From Desulfobacteraceae bacterium (GTDB lineage Bacteria; Desulfobacterota; DSM-4660; Desulfatiglandales; Desulfatiglandaceae), in NCBI GenBank assembly GCA_030611815.1, contig JAUWPC010000001.1, positions 1 through 58,538 of the forward strand: a DNA stretch of 58,538 nt, written 5' to 3'. The notes below the pieces were generated by a model that had not been told where the DNA came from, searched no databases, and saw only the letters and a list, made by a program, of their open reading frames with translations. The position numbers were made by a program, and so were the translations under genes. Each line of letters opens with the position of its first letter. Positions within the stretch are counted from its first letter, which is position 1. Of this stretch, positions 34,655-44,063 are shown piece after piece.

Positions 34655-36886
34655 TCATATCCTGGTTGGCAGTTCAATAATAAACTTAGTTCCTTTAGGC
34701 TTATTATCCTTAACTCTTATAAAGCCATTATGATCTGTAATGATGGTGCTGACGATAGCAAGGCCCAAGCCCGTTCCCTGTTTTTTTGTTGAAAAGTAAG
34801 GCTCAAAGAGGCGGGCCTTGTTTTCAGGGCTTATCCCTCTCCCGTTATCTACCACCTCGATTCTCACCATTTTAAGGATATTGTCGTAATGAAGATCTAT
34901 AACCACCTTTCCCTCCCCCTCAATCGCTTCAATGGCATTGTCAAAGAGATTAATCATGACTCTTCTTATCTGCTCCCTGTCCAAATCAAATACAGGGACC
35001 TCTTTTGAATCATTAAATACGAAGTCCACTTCTTTATGCGTCTCCCTGTAGAGGCTCAGGGCTTCATTAATAATCTTGTTAATATCTGACGGTGCAGGAT
35101 TGGCCGCGGGCATGCGGGCAAAACTGGAGAACTCGTTTACAAGGCGTTTTAATTCCTCCACTTGCGTGATAATCATCCCTGTGCACTCGTCAAAGATCTC
35201 TGAGTCTTCGCTATCTAAGATCTTTCCATATCTCTTCTTGAGCCGCTGGGCAGACAGTTGAATCGGCGTCAGAGGATTCTTGATCTCATGGGCTATACGC
35301 CTTGCCACTTCTCTCCATGCAGCCATCCGCTGGGCCTTTTCAATTTCACTCAAATCCTCAAAGACAACAACAAGACCTAAGTACCTTCCACGATCATCAC
35401 GAAGCACATTGAGAGAAACGAGGAGGGTCAGCCTCCTGTTTCCCGCAGATAAGCCTATCTGTTTCTCTATGTAGCCCTTTTGAAAAAGAGCCTCATCTTT
35501 TAGAAATCCATCAATTACCTTGCAATAATCGTCTGACAGGATTTCTTTGTACTGTTTCCCGATAATTTCTCCCGCCCTTATGTCCAACATCCTCTCTGCG
35601 GATTTGTTGATAGTAAGGATCTTCCCGCCAGCATCAGCAGACACCACGCCTGCAGCAACATTCGCCAGGACAATCTCCATATAAAGCCGCCGCTGTTCCA
35701 ATTCAAGATTGCTCTCCATGAGTTCTTTATTGGCCTTTTCGAGCCTATTTTTGCTCGTTTTCAGGTCCATAGTCATCCTATTAAACGAATTGACTAACAT
35801 CCCCACCTCATCCTTTGTTTCTAAGTCAATAAAGAAATCATAGTCACCTGATGCGATACGATTCGTTCCTTCGGCTAATTCCTTGATGGGGACGGTTATC
35901 TCTTTTGAGAGGTAGAATCCGAACCATACAGATGAAAAAATGATAAGGAGCGAAACAATGGAGAGGGTGATCATGTGGCTGGCTATTATCGGAGTTTTGA
36001 GCATCTTCAACTGACGGTACTCCTCCAGGCCCTTTGAGATAGCCTGGAGACGGTTTACAAAGGCGCCGGGGACAAATTTAGCTGACGCCACGAGACCAAC
36101 CACAGCCTTCGATGCGGTCCTCGAAAAAACTGGAACGATGCCACTGACGAGATCTCCATGCGGCGAAGGTTGGATATACTGGCTGTCAGCGCCCTTCTCA
36201 ATACTTTTCTTCAAGATATCCGGCCCCGGCCCTTTAAATGCAGTAAGATCAATTCTGTGGTCCTTGGAAACGGCCATTAAGTCCAGTTTTGTCGAAAAAA
36301 CTTGGAGGGAGGCCAGACCCAGCTCTTTTCGCTTTTCGTCAATAAATTTCTCAAGCTTCTCTTTTCTGGATGGGATCATAAACCCCTCGTAGGTGATTAC
36401 TCGACCCAGATTATTGCCAAAAGAGAGGATCTCATCCGTAATCTCCTTGTAGTAATCCTGGCCAACTTCTAAGGAACTCTTTAATGATCGCTCGATCTGA
36501 AGGCTGAACCAGTACTCGATGGATGAGGAGATGAACTGCACCGAGACGAAAAAAAGGATGACCGTGGGCAATAGGGAGAGAGTAACAAAGGCCAGGACCA
36601 ATTTGGTCCTCAGCCTGGCTCCCATAATACTCTTTTTTCTCTCAAAGAGCAGTTTGACCAAATTCCTGACAATGAGAAAGAGGAGGAGGAGGAGTAATAT
36701 CACATTGATATTGATCAGTGCAAAAGCGATAATACTGCTTGAAAAGGGAAGGGCCTGCCCTAAGTGAAAGATACGCATCCCAAGATAGACCAGAAAAGAT
36801 ATCACCACGCCTAAGAAAATAATCAGGTATCTTTCTCTGCGTCGTCTCCTGAGATCTTGTTTTTCAGCCTCTAAGTAATCTTTCAT
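34655..36886 (-). CDS. NtrY-like membrane sensor histidine kinase
   Basis: 743 residues. Three or four membrane segments near the N-terminus (residues about 22-40, 50-75, 95-115) and another near 310-330, a HAMP linker (KEITVPIKELAEGTNRIASGD, here KEITVPIKELAEGTN), a PAS domain near 405-515, a HisKA domain with RIAHEIKNPLTPIQLS and an ATPase domain with NAIEAIEG, DNGRGI and KKQGTGLGLAIV. This layout is that of NtrY, the partner of NtrX, in envelope or nitrogen/redox control. No response regulator lies beside it. It is followed by waaA (start overlaps within its end), so it is probably co-transcribed with the LPS genes. The ATG follows CTACC without a strong ribosome site. Confidence 0.92.
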   Translation of the reverse strand: MKDYLEAEKQDLRRRRRERYLIIFLGVVISFLVYLGMRIFHLGQALPFSSSIIAFALININVILLLLLLFLIVRNLVKLLFERKKSIMGARLRTKLVLAFVTLSLLPTVILFFVSVQFISSSIEYWFSLQIERSLKSSLEVGQDYYKEITDEILSFGNNLGRVITYEGFMIPSRKEKLEKFIDEKRKELGLASLQVFSTKLDLMAVSKDHRIDLTAFKGPGPDILKKSIEKGADSQYIQPSPHGDLVSGIVPVFSRTASKAVVGLVASAKFVPGAFVNRLQAISKGLEEYRQLKMLKTPIIASHMITLSIVSLLIIFSSVWFGFYLSKEITVPIKELAEGTNRIASGDYDFFIDLETKDEVGMLVNSFNRMTMDLKTSKNRLEKANKELMESNLELEQRRLYMEIVLANVAAGVVSADAGGKILTINKSAERMLDIRAGEIIGKQYKEILSDDYCKVIDGFLKDEALFQKGYIEKQIGLSAGNRRLTLLVSLNVLRDDRGRYLGLVVVFEDLSEIEKAQRMAAWREVARRIAHEIKNPLTPIQLSAQRLKKRYGKILDSEDSEIFDECTGMIITQVEELKRLVNEFSSFARMPAANPAPSDINKIINEALSLYRETHKEVDFVFNDSKEVPVFDLDREQIRRVMINLFDNAIEAIEGEGKVVIDLHYDNILKMVRIEVVDNGRGISPENKARLFEPYFSTKKQGTGLGLAIVSTIITDHNGFIRVKDNKPKGTKFIIELPTRI

Positions 36887-36900
36887 GGTAGTAGATTAGG

Positions 36901-37046
36901 TAGTGTCCATCCATAAATGGCTATTTTTCACAATCTCTGCGTCATATTCGGATTTTAATCCTCGAAATACTTCAACGTATTCCTGTGGTTAAAATCCTCA
37001 TCTTCCTTGACCTTGCAAAAACTATCTCATTTCTGGATGGACATTA
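36901..37046. repeat. Palindromic element family C, copy 2 (MITE-like)
   Basis: TAGTGTCCATCCATAAATG (36901-36919) is complementary, with two mismatches, to 37028-37046. Read on the minus strand, its core matches copy 1 at 28843-28905 (AAGGTCAAGGAAGAT, ATTTTAACCACAGGAATAC, GAGGATTAAAAT). The arms differ in sequence from those of copy 1 yet remain self-complementary. It lies between the NtrY-like gene and the DUF4390 gene. Confidence 0.82.
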
Positions 37047-37084
37047 GGTAATGGTGGCAGAGCCGGGATCAAATCCCTGAATGC

Positions 37085-37669
37085 TCAATATCTGAAATCA
37101 ACCGCATACCAATCGGTCTCAAAATCCCACAGGGAGAGGAAGAAGAAGACATAATGGAAATAAAAGGGAAGCCTGATCTTGTCAAGTTCAGCCATCATGC
37201 TGATCTGGTAATGGTTTCCTCTCTGAAGATTGCGAAGTTCGGTAACTTTCAGGCCCACAATCTCGGACATCAATTTTTTGGCCTCATCGAAATCCTTGAC
37301 ATAAATCACCTTATTGTCTTTTGATGACAGCCTCACAATGTAGACCTTTTTCAGGTTGTCATACTTTATCTCGTGGCTCACCTTCAGATCGGCAATGCTC
37401 CTATCCCACCACCAGTTTCTAACCTCATACAGTTTTACAAAAAATCTGAAAGTGGTACTGACGCCGTTGTCAATCGCCCTTTTCATGTCCTCGGTAAAAC
37501 AGTCGGCCACGCTGAAATATGCGAGTAGATAGTCCTGGGTGTTTGTGATCACAATATCAGTTAGTCGAGCCTCTGCGGCCAATGCGGGCCTACTCGAAAC
37601 TAAACCGATAAAAAAGAGAATCGGCAGGGCAAATTTCAGGCCTTTATAAATAAATGGGCTCTTCTTCAT
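37085..37669 (-). CDS. DUF4390 family exported protein
   Basis: 194 residues. Signal peptide MKKSPFIYKGLKFALPILFF with cleavage likely after ALAA. The mature part, with LLAYFSVADCFTEDMKRAI, SHEIKYDNLKKVYIVRL and the ending FETDWYAVDFRY, matches the DUF4390 family, which I recall as a neighbour of NtrY-type kinases in deltaproteobacteria. Function is unknown; a periplasmic sensing or scaffold role is only a guess. The ATG at 37669 follows AAGGAA; an earlier ATG at 37807 would bury the signal peptide. It probably belongs to the same operon as the kinase, with the element C copy inserted between them. Confidence 0.85.
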   Translation of the reverse strand: MKKSPFIYKGLKFALPILFFIGLVSSRPALAAEARLTDIVITNTQDYLLAYFSVADCFTEDMKRAIDNGVSTTFRFFVKLYEVRNWWWDRSIADLKVSHEIKYDNLKKVYIVRLSSKDNKVIYVKDFDEAKKLMSEIVGLKVTELRNLQRGNHYQISMMAELDKIRLPFYFHYVFFFLSLWDFETDWYAVDFRY

Positions 37670-38080
37670 CTTCTGTTCCTTATGGAGAGCCAGAGACCTT
37701 TTCAAAACGTCCCCTTTCGAAGGTCTCAGCCATATGGCAAAGTTCGTACAAACAAAATATAAGAAATTTAAGAAAGAGATAATAGGCGAGGGGCCCGTAA
37801 AATGCAAGCCCTATCCGAACCGAATTTGGGAATTGCGAATTGTGGAATTAAAAGCGGTTGGCTTTGAGATAAGCGTTAACAGGGATCAAATCGTTCCGCA
37901 ATCTCGTGTGGATGAATTTGCTGCACACTGAATTCATAGATTCAACTCGAAGTAGCACATCAAGTTCAAGGCTGAGGAATGCCTGCAGGGGTGGGATTTA
38001 GATTTGTTGGGCGAACCTTAAACCCTGTCGAAGATCTCGCTGGGCGGGAAAACCGTAAACGGTTACGAGGTGTTTTAACC
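37670..38080. other. Intergenic region, repeat words only
   Basis: Between the DUF4390 gene and the lpxC terminator. It holds a word GAGACCTTTTCAAAACG (also near 8788), AATTGCGAATTGTGGAATT, and AACCGTAAACGGTT (a perfect short palindrome close to repeat family B). Short plus-strand frames here show no recognisable product. Confidence 0.5.
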
Positions 38081-38126
38081 AAAAAATAAGGGGTATCTCA
38101 ACGGACTGGCCTTAAGAGATAACCCC
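38081..38126 (-). terminator. Rho-independent terminator of lpxC
   Basis: GGGGTATCTC (38090-38099) pairs with GAGATAACCCC (38116-38126) with one bulge. On the minus strand the hairpin is followed by TTATTTTTT, so transcription from lpxC should end here. Confidence 0.82.
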
Positions 38127-38155
38127 TCGTTTTAATTAGGAAAGCTTATCTGTTC

Positions 38156-39085
38156 TCAGCCAAGAGCAGGCTCCGGCAGACCAAAAGCGGGGATTCTTAC
38201 GCTGTTTTTGCTACATTCCTCCGGTGAAACAAATGCATACACCTTCCAGTGTCTTTTTGACTGCATCAGCGAGGCCAGCATCTGCTGGTTAAGGAAATGC
38301 CCGGATTTCTTAACAACAAAGTGGCCGATTACAGGAGACTGAATAAGAGAAAGATCTCCAATAAAATCGAGGATCTTATGCCTGACGAACTCATCCTTGT
38401 ATCTAAGCCCGTCCTCGTTAATTATTCTGAAATCGTCAATAACCACAGCATTGTCGAGGGATCCGCCTCTCGCAAGCCCGTTTGCCTTAAGAGTCTCAAC
38501 ATCTTTCAAGAAGCCAAAGGTCCTGGCTTTGCTGATCTCCCTCACAAAGTCGCCCCCTGAAAAACGCAACTCGAATTCCTGATTTCTCAAAAGGGGATGT
38601 TGGAAATCGATCATATAGCTGATCTTGAGTTCTTTTGACGGATAAACGCAAATGGATCGGTTTCCATCGTCAATCTTGAATGTCTTTTTGATGACAATAA
38701 AGCGTTTTGGATCCTTCTGCTCCTTAATCCCAGCACTCTTTACAAGGAATACAAAAGGGGCCGAACTACCATCCATAATAGGCACTTCAGGGCCATCTAA
38801 TTCTACCACGGCGTTGTCAATTCCTAACCCGTAAAAGGCCGCCATCAGATGCTCAATAGTTGAAACCCTGCAATCATCAAAACCGATGCTCGTGGCTAAG
38901 GTGGTATCAGATACGTTATCAAAACGAGCCTCAATAATCGGATGTCCGGACAGGTCAGTCCTCACAAAACGTATTCCGGTATCGCACGGGGCGGGTCTGA
39001 TATTTATTCTTACCTTTTCACCGGAATGAAGGCCAATCCCGGTACAACCAATCTCGTCCTTCAACGTGCGCTGTTTATAATCCAC
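38156..39085 (-). CDS. lpxC: UDP-3-O-acyl-N-acetylglucosamine deacetylase
   Basis: 309 residues. Zinc enzyme of the first committed lipid A step. N-terminal RTLKDEIGCTGIGLHSGEKV region (here IGCTGIGLHSG), STIEHLMAAFYGLGIDNA with a zinc His, GPEVPIMDGSSAPF, and C-terminal HKILDFIGDL and GHFVVKKSGH, all as expected. It stands alone with its own terminator. No ftsZ/ftsA context as in enterobacteria. Upstream 360 bases contain its promoter, not resolved. Confidence 0.95.
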   Translation of the reverse strand: MDYKQRTLKDEIGCTGIGLHSGEKVRINIRPAPCDTGIRFVRTDLSGHPIIEARFDNVSDTTLATSIGFDDCRVSTIEHLMAAFYGLGIDNAVVELDGPEVPIMDGSSAPFVFLVKSAGIKEQKDPKRFIVIKKTFKIDDGNRSICVYPSKELKISYMIDFQHPLLRNQEFELRFSGGDFVREISKARTFGFLKDVETLKANGLARGGSLDNAVVIDDFRIINEDGLRYKDEFVRHKILDFIGDLSLIQSPVIGHFVVKKSGHFLNQQMLASLMQSKRHWKVYAFVSPEECSKNSVRIPAFGLPEPALG

Positions 39086-39446
39086 GATCCACTCCTCAAT
39101 TAGCGCTCACTTTAGAATCTTGCGTAATTGTTAAGCAAATAGCATGCCAATAGGTCACAGTGGCAACTGAAAAGGAATGATTGAGCCTATACTGTTAATA
39201 TTATAAAGATAATTTATGCGGCAAAATTTATGCCCCTCTTTGAGGTCATCTATATAGACATATATCTGTGGCAAAAAAAACACATATGAATTATCGCACG
39301 TACTTTAAAACACACTCAGTGGTTTTTTTCGCCCCCCGCTTGATAAGAACAGCTCTTTATATTATGGTGGGGGTCGTCAAATTGCTGAGTCCCACCTGAG
39401 ATGAAATTGAGTTGAAAATATACAGGATTTTTGCTTTGAGGCGCCG
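39086..39446. other. Divergent intergenic region between lpxC and mltA
   Basis: 360 AT-rich bases holding the promoters of both divergent genes. No clear -35/-10 pair, operator or RNA structure was identified with confidence. A word ATATAGACATATATCTGTGG near 39251 has short internal symmetry. Confidence 0.45.
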
Positions 39447-40652
39447 ATGCTGACTGGCAGAATAATTTATTTAAAACCTCTCATTCTGATAATCTTCATA
39501 ACTCTTTTTGCGTGCTACCCTGCCCTGAAAAGGGAGGCCCGACATCCTGAAGAGGCTTTGGCACCTGTCCGCTTCTTTTATCCCACCTTCCACGATGATA
39601 TGGACAGGGAGTCCCTTATCTCTGTCATAAGAAAAAATCTCGACTACCTTAACAGGCTTGACCCTGAAAAACCATTTTATTATGGATCTCAAATATTTAC
39701 CTCCAAACACGTCAAGAAAAGCCAGGAGGCCTTTCTGTCGCTCATAGAAAAGAATGTTAGCCCGGAACAGTTAAATAAAGAAATCAGGGAGAATTTCTTG
39801 ATTTATCGCGCAACCGGTCGGGTGGGGAACAATCAAGTCCTCTTTACCGGGTATTTTGAGCCGGTTTATGAGGCCGGCCTGAAGCCTGATGATTCCTTTA
39901 GGTACCCGATCTATAAAAGACCGGACGATTTGATAGTAACTGACCTTTCGCTGTTCAAACGCGAATTCAAGGGTAAAAAAATAATCGGTCGGATTAAAGG
40001 GACAAAACTTCTGCCGTATTTTTCGAGACGTCAGATTGTTGAAGAAGATGTGTTAAAAGGACAGGGCCTCGAGATCGCCTGGTTGAAGGACCCTGTAGAC
40101 GTAGCCTTTCTTCAAATACAGGGTTCGGGGCAACTGAGGTTGCGCAACGGCGATATAATCAGTGTAGGCTACAGCGCGTCCAACGGCCTGGCATATCGCA
40201 GCATCGGGCGGTATATGTTAGACAAGGAATTTCTGACTAAAAAAGAGATGTCCATGCAGTCTATCAGAAGATATCTCTCAGAGCATCCCGCAAAAGTTAA
40301 GGAAATTCTTAACTACAACCCTTCCTATATATTCTTTCGACGCCTGAGAACGGGGCCTTTGGGCAATATAAGCGTTCCCCTGACACCCGGCAGATCCTTG
40401 GCCTTAGATTCTAAGCTATTTCCCAAGGGGGCTCTGGCCTTTATTTCATGCAAAAAACCGACCATTAATGAGCGGGGCGAAATAACAGGCTGGAACGAAT
40501 TTTCCCGTTTTGTCGTGAATCAGGATACCGGGAGCGCAATAAAAGGGGCAGGCAGGGCGGATATTTTTTGGGGAAACGGCCCATACGCCGAAATGGTAGC
40601 AGGCCATCTAAAACATGATGGGGAACTCTATATCCTGATCAAGAAACCATGA
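39447..40652 (+). CDS. mltA: Membrane-bound lytic murein transglycosylase A
   Basis: 401 residues. Cleaves peptidoglycan with formation of 1,6-anhydro products. N-terminal lipoprotein signal with the lipobox LFAC (Cys near residue 23), so it is anchored in the outer membrane. LFTGYFEPVYEAGLK, VDVAFLQIQGSGQLRL, SVGYSASNGLAYRSIGRYML (here VGYSASNGLAYRSIG), a 3D domain with QDTGSAIKGAGRADIFWGNG (here DTGSAIKGAGRADIFWG) including the catalytic Asp, are the family hallmarks. It is transcribed alone; repeat elements follow its stop. Confidence 0.94.
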   Translation: MLTGRIIYLKPLILIIFITLFACYPALKREARHPEEALAPVRFFYPTFHDDMDRESLISVIRKNLDYLNRLDPEKPFYYGSQIFTSKHVKKSQEAFLSLIEKNVSPEQLNKEIRENFLIYRATGRVGNNQVLFTGYFEPVYEAGLKPDDSFRYPIYKRPDDLIVTDLSLFKREFKGKKIIGRIKGTKLLPYFSRRQIVEEDVLKGQGLEIAWLKDPVDVAFLQIQGSGQLRLRNGDIISVGYSASNGLAYRSIGRYMLDKEFLTKKEMSMQSIRRYLSEHPAKVKEILNYNPSYIFFRRLRTGPLGNISVPLTPGRSLALDSKLFPKGALAFISCKKPTINERGEITGWNEFSRFVVNQDTGSAIKGAGRADIFWGNGPYAEMVAGHLKHDGELYILIKKP

Positions 40653-40683
40653 CTTGAAAGGCTTAAACGTACCAGCTCAATAA

Positions 40684-40712
40684 ATAGTGCCTCAACGAAA
40701 TAACTTCCCTAT
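40684..40712. repeat. Solitary TAGTGCC-type repeat word (half of family C)
   Basis: AAATAGTGCCTCAACGAAAT followed by AACTTCCCTATT. The same word sits at 55047-55075. It is a half-site similar to the ends of element C. It is followed directly by hairpin A copy 3. Confidence 0.6.
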
Positions 40713-40717
40713 TTCAT

Positions 40718-40766
40718 AATCGTAATCATAATCGTAATCTTACTCAAAACGATTATGATTACGATT
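40718..40766. repeat. Hairpin repeat family A, copy 3
   Basis: AATCGTAATCATAATCG (40718-40734) is perfectly complementary to 40750-40766, loop 15 bases. The TAATC words and outer TTCATAATC/GAGTATGAA ends match copies 1 and 2. It lies between the convergent mltA and glyS genes. Confidence 0.8.
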
Positions 40767-40828
40767 ACGATTAAGAGTATGAATCCAACTTCAAACACTT
40801 TAATTCACTTTAGTTTCTTTAGCTCACT

Positions 40829-42907
40829 TCAGATGGAAAACTTGGAAAAATCCGCAATCAGGCGCATAAGACCGGCGATCTGCTGTAACAACCCCACCCT
40901 GTTTTCTCTCAAGGCCTGATCATCCTTTGTCAAAACCTCTACCCCGTCAAAGAAGTCGTCCACCGGTTTTCTGAGCTTCACCATGAGGCCTAAGGCATCA
41001 AGGTACCCTTCTCCTTCAAGGGATCTGTAAACATCATCCTTGAGGGCCTGAAACGTCTCCCAGAGGGCCCCCTCACAATCTTCCCGGAACAGGGCCGGGT
41101 CCGCCTCAAAGGATTTGTCCTGTTTCTTTAGGATATTGCTCACCCGCTTAAAGGTCAAAGCCAACTGGTTGAACTCCTCTGATTCAAAAGAGAACTTCTT
41201 GAGCTGATCGATCTTTGGACGGAGTTTCTGGATGCGATCAAACTCTACCGAGATGACGGCCTCGATCAGATCAGATTCATAACCAGACCTCAGCATCATG
41301 TTCTTGTACCGCTCCCTTACAAAGGCCATGACCTTAGAAAGTATCTGGGCCTTATCAAACTCAATTTCCTCCTTCAAAAGCAATAACGCCTGCCCTATGA
41401 ACTCCTTTAGAGAAAGGTCCCAACCCATATCTTCTACTATCCTGATGATGGCAAGGGCATGCCTGCGAAGGGCAAAGGGATCAGCGCTTCCTGAGGGCTC
41501 AAGACCAACAACAAAACAACCGGCGATGGTATCCATCCGATCCGCTATCCCGACAACGGCGCCTATCTTAGATGTTGGGAGTTGTCCTCCAGCCCTTAAA
41601 GGAAGGTAGTGCTCGTATATCCCTGAACAGACCTCATCCGGGTATCCCTCCAATTGGGCATACTCTTTCCCCATAACACCCTGAAGGGATGGAAATTCGT
41701 TCACCATCTGGGTAATCAGATCGCATTTACAAAGATTTGCCACCAACCTTACATTGTCCGCTTCTTCCGGCAGGACTATCCCGGCCAAATACCCGGCAAG
41801 CTTCGTGAATCTTTGGACCTTGGCATGGGAAGTTCCTAAATCGGCCTGGTAGACAACCTGCCTGAGGCCCTCTAAACGATCTAAGAGCGGCCTTTTCCTG
41901 TCCTCTCTCAAAAAGAAATCCGCATCAGAGAGCCTGGCCCTAAGAACCCTTTCATGGCCTCTTTGAACAATCGATTCATCCCTTGCTACAGTGTTATTGA
42001 CAGCGACAAAATTGGGCATTAACCGGCCCTTTTCATCGTAAACAGCAAAGTATTTCTGATGTTCCTTCATGGCCGTTATCAAGACAACATCGGGAAGATC
42101 CAAAAACATCCCATCAAAACTGCCGCAAACCGCAGAGGGGTATTCCACAAGATTAGCCACTGTGCTGACTAATTCCGGATCCTCAATAGGTTTGCCACCC
42201 GCCTTTTCAGCCACTTCCCGGGTTATCCGCTCTACCACCCGCTCCCTTTCCTGCTGATCAATAACCACAAAGGCCTGCTCCATCCCGGTGAAATAGTCCT
42301 GAACGTTTGAAACCTCCATCGCCTCCGGGCTCATGAACCGATGCCCCCGGGTAGTACGACCACTACTTACCCCGGCCACCTCAAACGGGATTACCGCACC
42401 ATTAAACAGACACAATACCCAATGAATGGGCCGCACAAAAGGGAAACCTATGCTCCCCCAGCGCATTGACTTTGGCCAGATAATATCCGCAATCAGTTTG
42501 GGCAACGCCTCGGCCAAAATCTCTATGGTTTTCCTCCCCGGAATCTGACGTTTCACATACAGGTACTCCCCTTTGGGCGTTTCAATGGATTGCACCTCTT
42601 CGACGGGCACCCCCTGCTTCTGGGCGAAACCGAGGGCTGCCTTTGTAGGCCTCCCTTCTCTGTCATAGGCCACGCTTTTTGGAGGGCCGGTGATCTCCTT
42701 CACCAGATCTGACTGCATCTCCGAAATGCCCTTCCCGATCAGGACCAGACGCCTCGGGGTTCCATAGGTAACCAGCCCGCCCGTCAGCTCTATCCGATTC
42801 TCTCTCAGGCACGCTTCCGCCAGCCGCTGCAATTCCCTCAATCCCCCCTCTAAATAACCGGCAGGGATCTCTTCCGTTCCGATCTCAAAAAGTAGTTCAG
42901 CTACCAT
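40829..42907 (-). CDS. glyS: Glycyl-tRNA synthetase, beta subunit
   Basis: 692 residues. tRNA-binding and core subunit of the bacterial alpha2beta2 glycyl-tRNA synthetase. N-terminal LLFEIGTEEIPAGYL, GPPKSVAYDREGRPTKAALGF region (here PTKAALGFAQKQGV), MRWGSIGFPFVRPIHW, LPDVVLITAMKEHQKYF and GIADRMDTIAGCF are typical. I prefer the ATG at 42907 to a GTG at 42916. No good ribosome site is visible because the 54-base gap to glyQ is filled with ATTTGTTATTTGG-type words. Confidence 0.95.
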   Translation of the reverse strand: MVAELLFEIGTEEIPAGYLEGGLRELQRLAEACLRENRIELTGGLVTYGTPRRLVLIGKGISEMQSDLVKEITGPPKSVAYDREGRPTKAALGFAQKQGVPVEEVQSIETPKGEYLYVKRQIPGRKTIEILAEALPKLIADIIWPKSMRWGSIGFPFVRPIHWVLCLFNGAVIPFEVAGVSSGRTTRGHRFMSPEAMEVSNVQDYFTGMEQAFVVIDQQERERVVERITREVAEKAGGKPIEDPELVSTVANLVEYPSAVCGSFDGMFLDLPDVVLITAMKEHQKYFAVYDEKGRLMPNFVAVNNTVARDESIVQRGHERVLRARLSDADFFLREDRKRPLLDRLEGLRQVVYQADLGTSHAKVQRFTKLAGYLAGIVLPEEADNVRLVANLCKCDLITQMVNEFPSLQGVMGKEYAQLEGYPDEVCSGIYEHYLPLRAGGQLPTSKIGAVVGIADRMDTIAGCFVVGLEPSGSADPFALRRHALAIIRIVEDMGWDLSLKEFIGQALLLLKEEIEFDKAQILSKVMAFVRERYKNMMLRSGYESDLIEAVISVEFDRIQKLRPKIDQLKKFSFESEEFNQLALTFKRVSNILKKQDKSFEADPALFREDCEGALWETFQALKDDVYRSLEGEGYLDALGLMVKLRKPVDDFFDGVEVLTKDDQALRENRVGLLQQIAGLMRLIADFSKFSI

Positions 42908-42961
42908 TTTTGTCACTCGTTATTCGTTATTTGTTATTTGGTATTTGGTGCTGGGTATTTG

Positions 42962-43843
42962 TCAATCATCAATCATCAATCCCAAAGGGTATCCCATCTC
43001 CTCCCTCTGGGCCAGATAGTTCTTTGCTGCGAGACGTGCCAGGTTCCTGATACGATCTATATAGAGGGTCCTTTCCGTTACACTTATGGCCCCCCTTGCA
43101 TCAAGGAGGTTAAATGTATGAGAGCACTTCAGACAGTAATCATAGGCAGGTAGAACCAGCCCTTCCTTGCCCACCCTCTTACCCTCTTCTTCATACAAGT
43201 GAAACACCTTCAGGAGCATCTCCACGTCCGCCATTTCAAAATTATACACAGAAAGTTCCCACTCCCCCTTCTTGTGGACGTTGCCATAGGTCACATGGTC
43301 GTTCCACATGAGGTCGTAAACATCTTCCTTCTCCTGCATATACATGGCGATCCTTTCAAGACCGTAGGTTATCTCTACGGAGATCGGATCTAACCTGATA
43401 CTCCCAGCCTGTTGAAAATAGGTGAACTGGGTAATCTCCATCCCGTCGAGCCAGACCTCCCATCCGAGACCCGAGGCCCCGAGGGTGGGTGATTCCCAGT
43501 CATCCTCCACAAAGCGTATATCGTGCTCTAAGGGATCGATCCCTAAAGTCTTCAGGCTTTCGAGATAGACGTCCTGTATGTCAATCGGAGATGGCTTGAT
43601 AATAACCTGGTACTGGTAGTAGTGCCCTAACCGGTTCGGGTTTTCACCATATCGGCCGTCGGTGGGACGTCTTGAAGGCTCTACATAGGCGACAGACCAC
43701 GGCTCCGGGCCTAAGACCCTCAGCAAAGTCGCAGGATTAAAGGTCCCCGCCCCCACCTCTAAATCATAGGGCTGCTGGATCAAACAGCCATAATCGGCCC
43801 AATACTTTCCGAGGGCCATAATCAGTTCTTGAAAATTCACCAA
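42962..43843 (-). CDS. glyQ: Glycyl-tRNA synthetase, alpha subunit
   Basis: 293 residues. Catalytic subunit that activates glycine. FQELIMALGKYWADYGCLIQQPYDLEVGAGT region (here WADYGCLIQQPYDLEVG), FNPATLLRVLGPEPWSVAYVEPSRRPTDGRYG (here PEPWSVAYVEPSRRPTDG), QYQVIIKPSP, LEVWLDGMEITQFTYFQ (here WLDGMEITQFTYFQ), and C-terminal RTLYIDRIRNLARLAA, are the family's conserved blocks. The last codons and stop are formed by a GATTGATGATTGATGATTGA word, so the repeat reaches into the coding end. An alpha+beta enzyme is normal for most bacteria. Confidence 0.95.
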   Translation of the reverse strand: MVNFQELIMALGKYWADYGCLIQQPYDLEVGAGTFNPATLLRVLGPEPWSVAYVEPSRRPTDGRYGENPNRLGHYYQYQVIIKPSPIDIQDVYLESLKTLGIDPLEHDIRFVEDDWESPTLGASGLGWEVWLDGMEITQFTYFQQAGSIRLDPISVEITYGLERIAMYMQEKEDVYDLMWNDHVTYGNVHKKGEWELSVYNFEMADVEMLLKVFHLYEEEGKRVGKEGLVLPAYDYCLKCSHTFNLLDARGAISVTERTLYIDRIRNLARLAAKNYLAQREEMGYPLGLMIDD

Positions 43844-44063
43844 ATCCTCCTGGTCCCCTTTTTTGATGGGGCTGTAGAATTAATAAAGCATAAATGAAAG
43901 GTTGGGAACTTACCACCGGCACAGGTAGTTGTCAAGGCTGGATTGACCAGGATGAGCAGCAATTGCACCATGGTTCACATGCAAAATGAACTGCATCACA
44001 AGCAGTCTCTCTCTTCAGCCTCAAGTAGGAATGGGAGGATTAGAAGTGGTATACAACGGCCCC
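43844..44063. other. Intergenic region, no gene seen
   Basis: About 220 bases upstream of glyQ (its promoter should be here). No clear promoter, T-box or coding frame was recognised. Short plus-strand frames give no family match. Confidence 0.45.

Noticed and set aside
37734..37931. Plus-strand frame of 65 codons opposite the DUF4390 5' end
   Set aside because: It overlaps the real gene region in part and runs through AATTGCGAATTGTGGAATT words; no recognisable domain.
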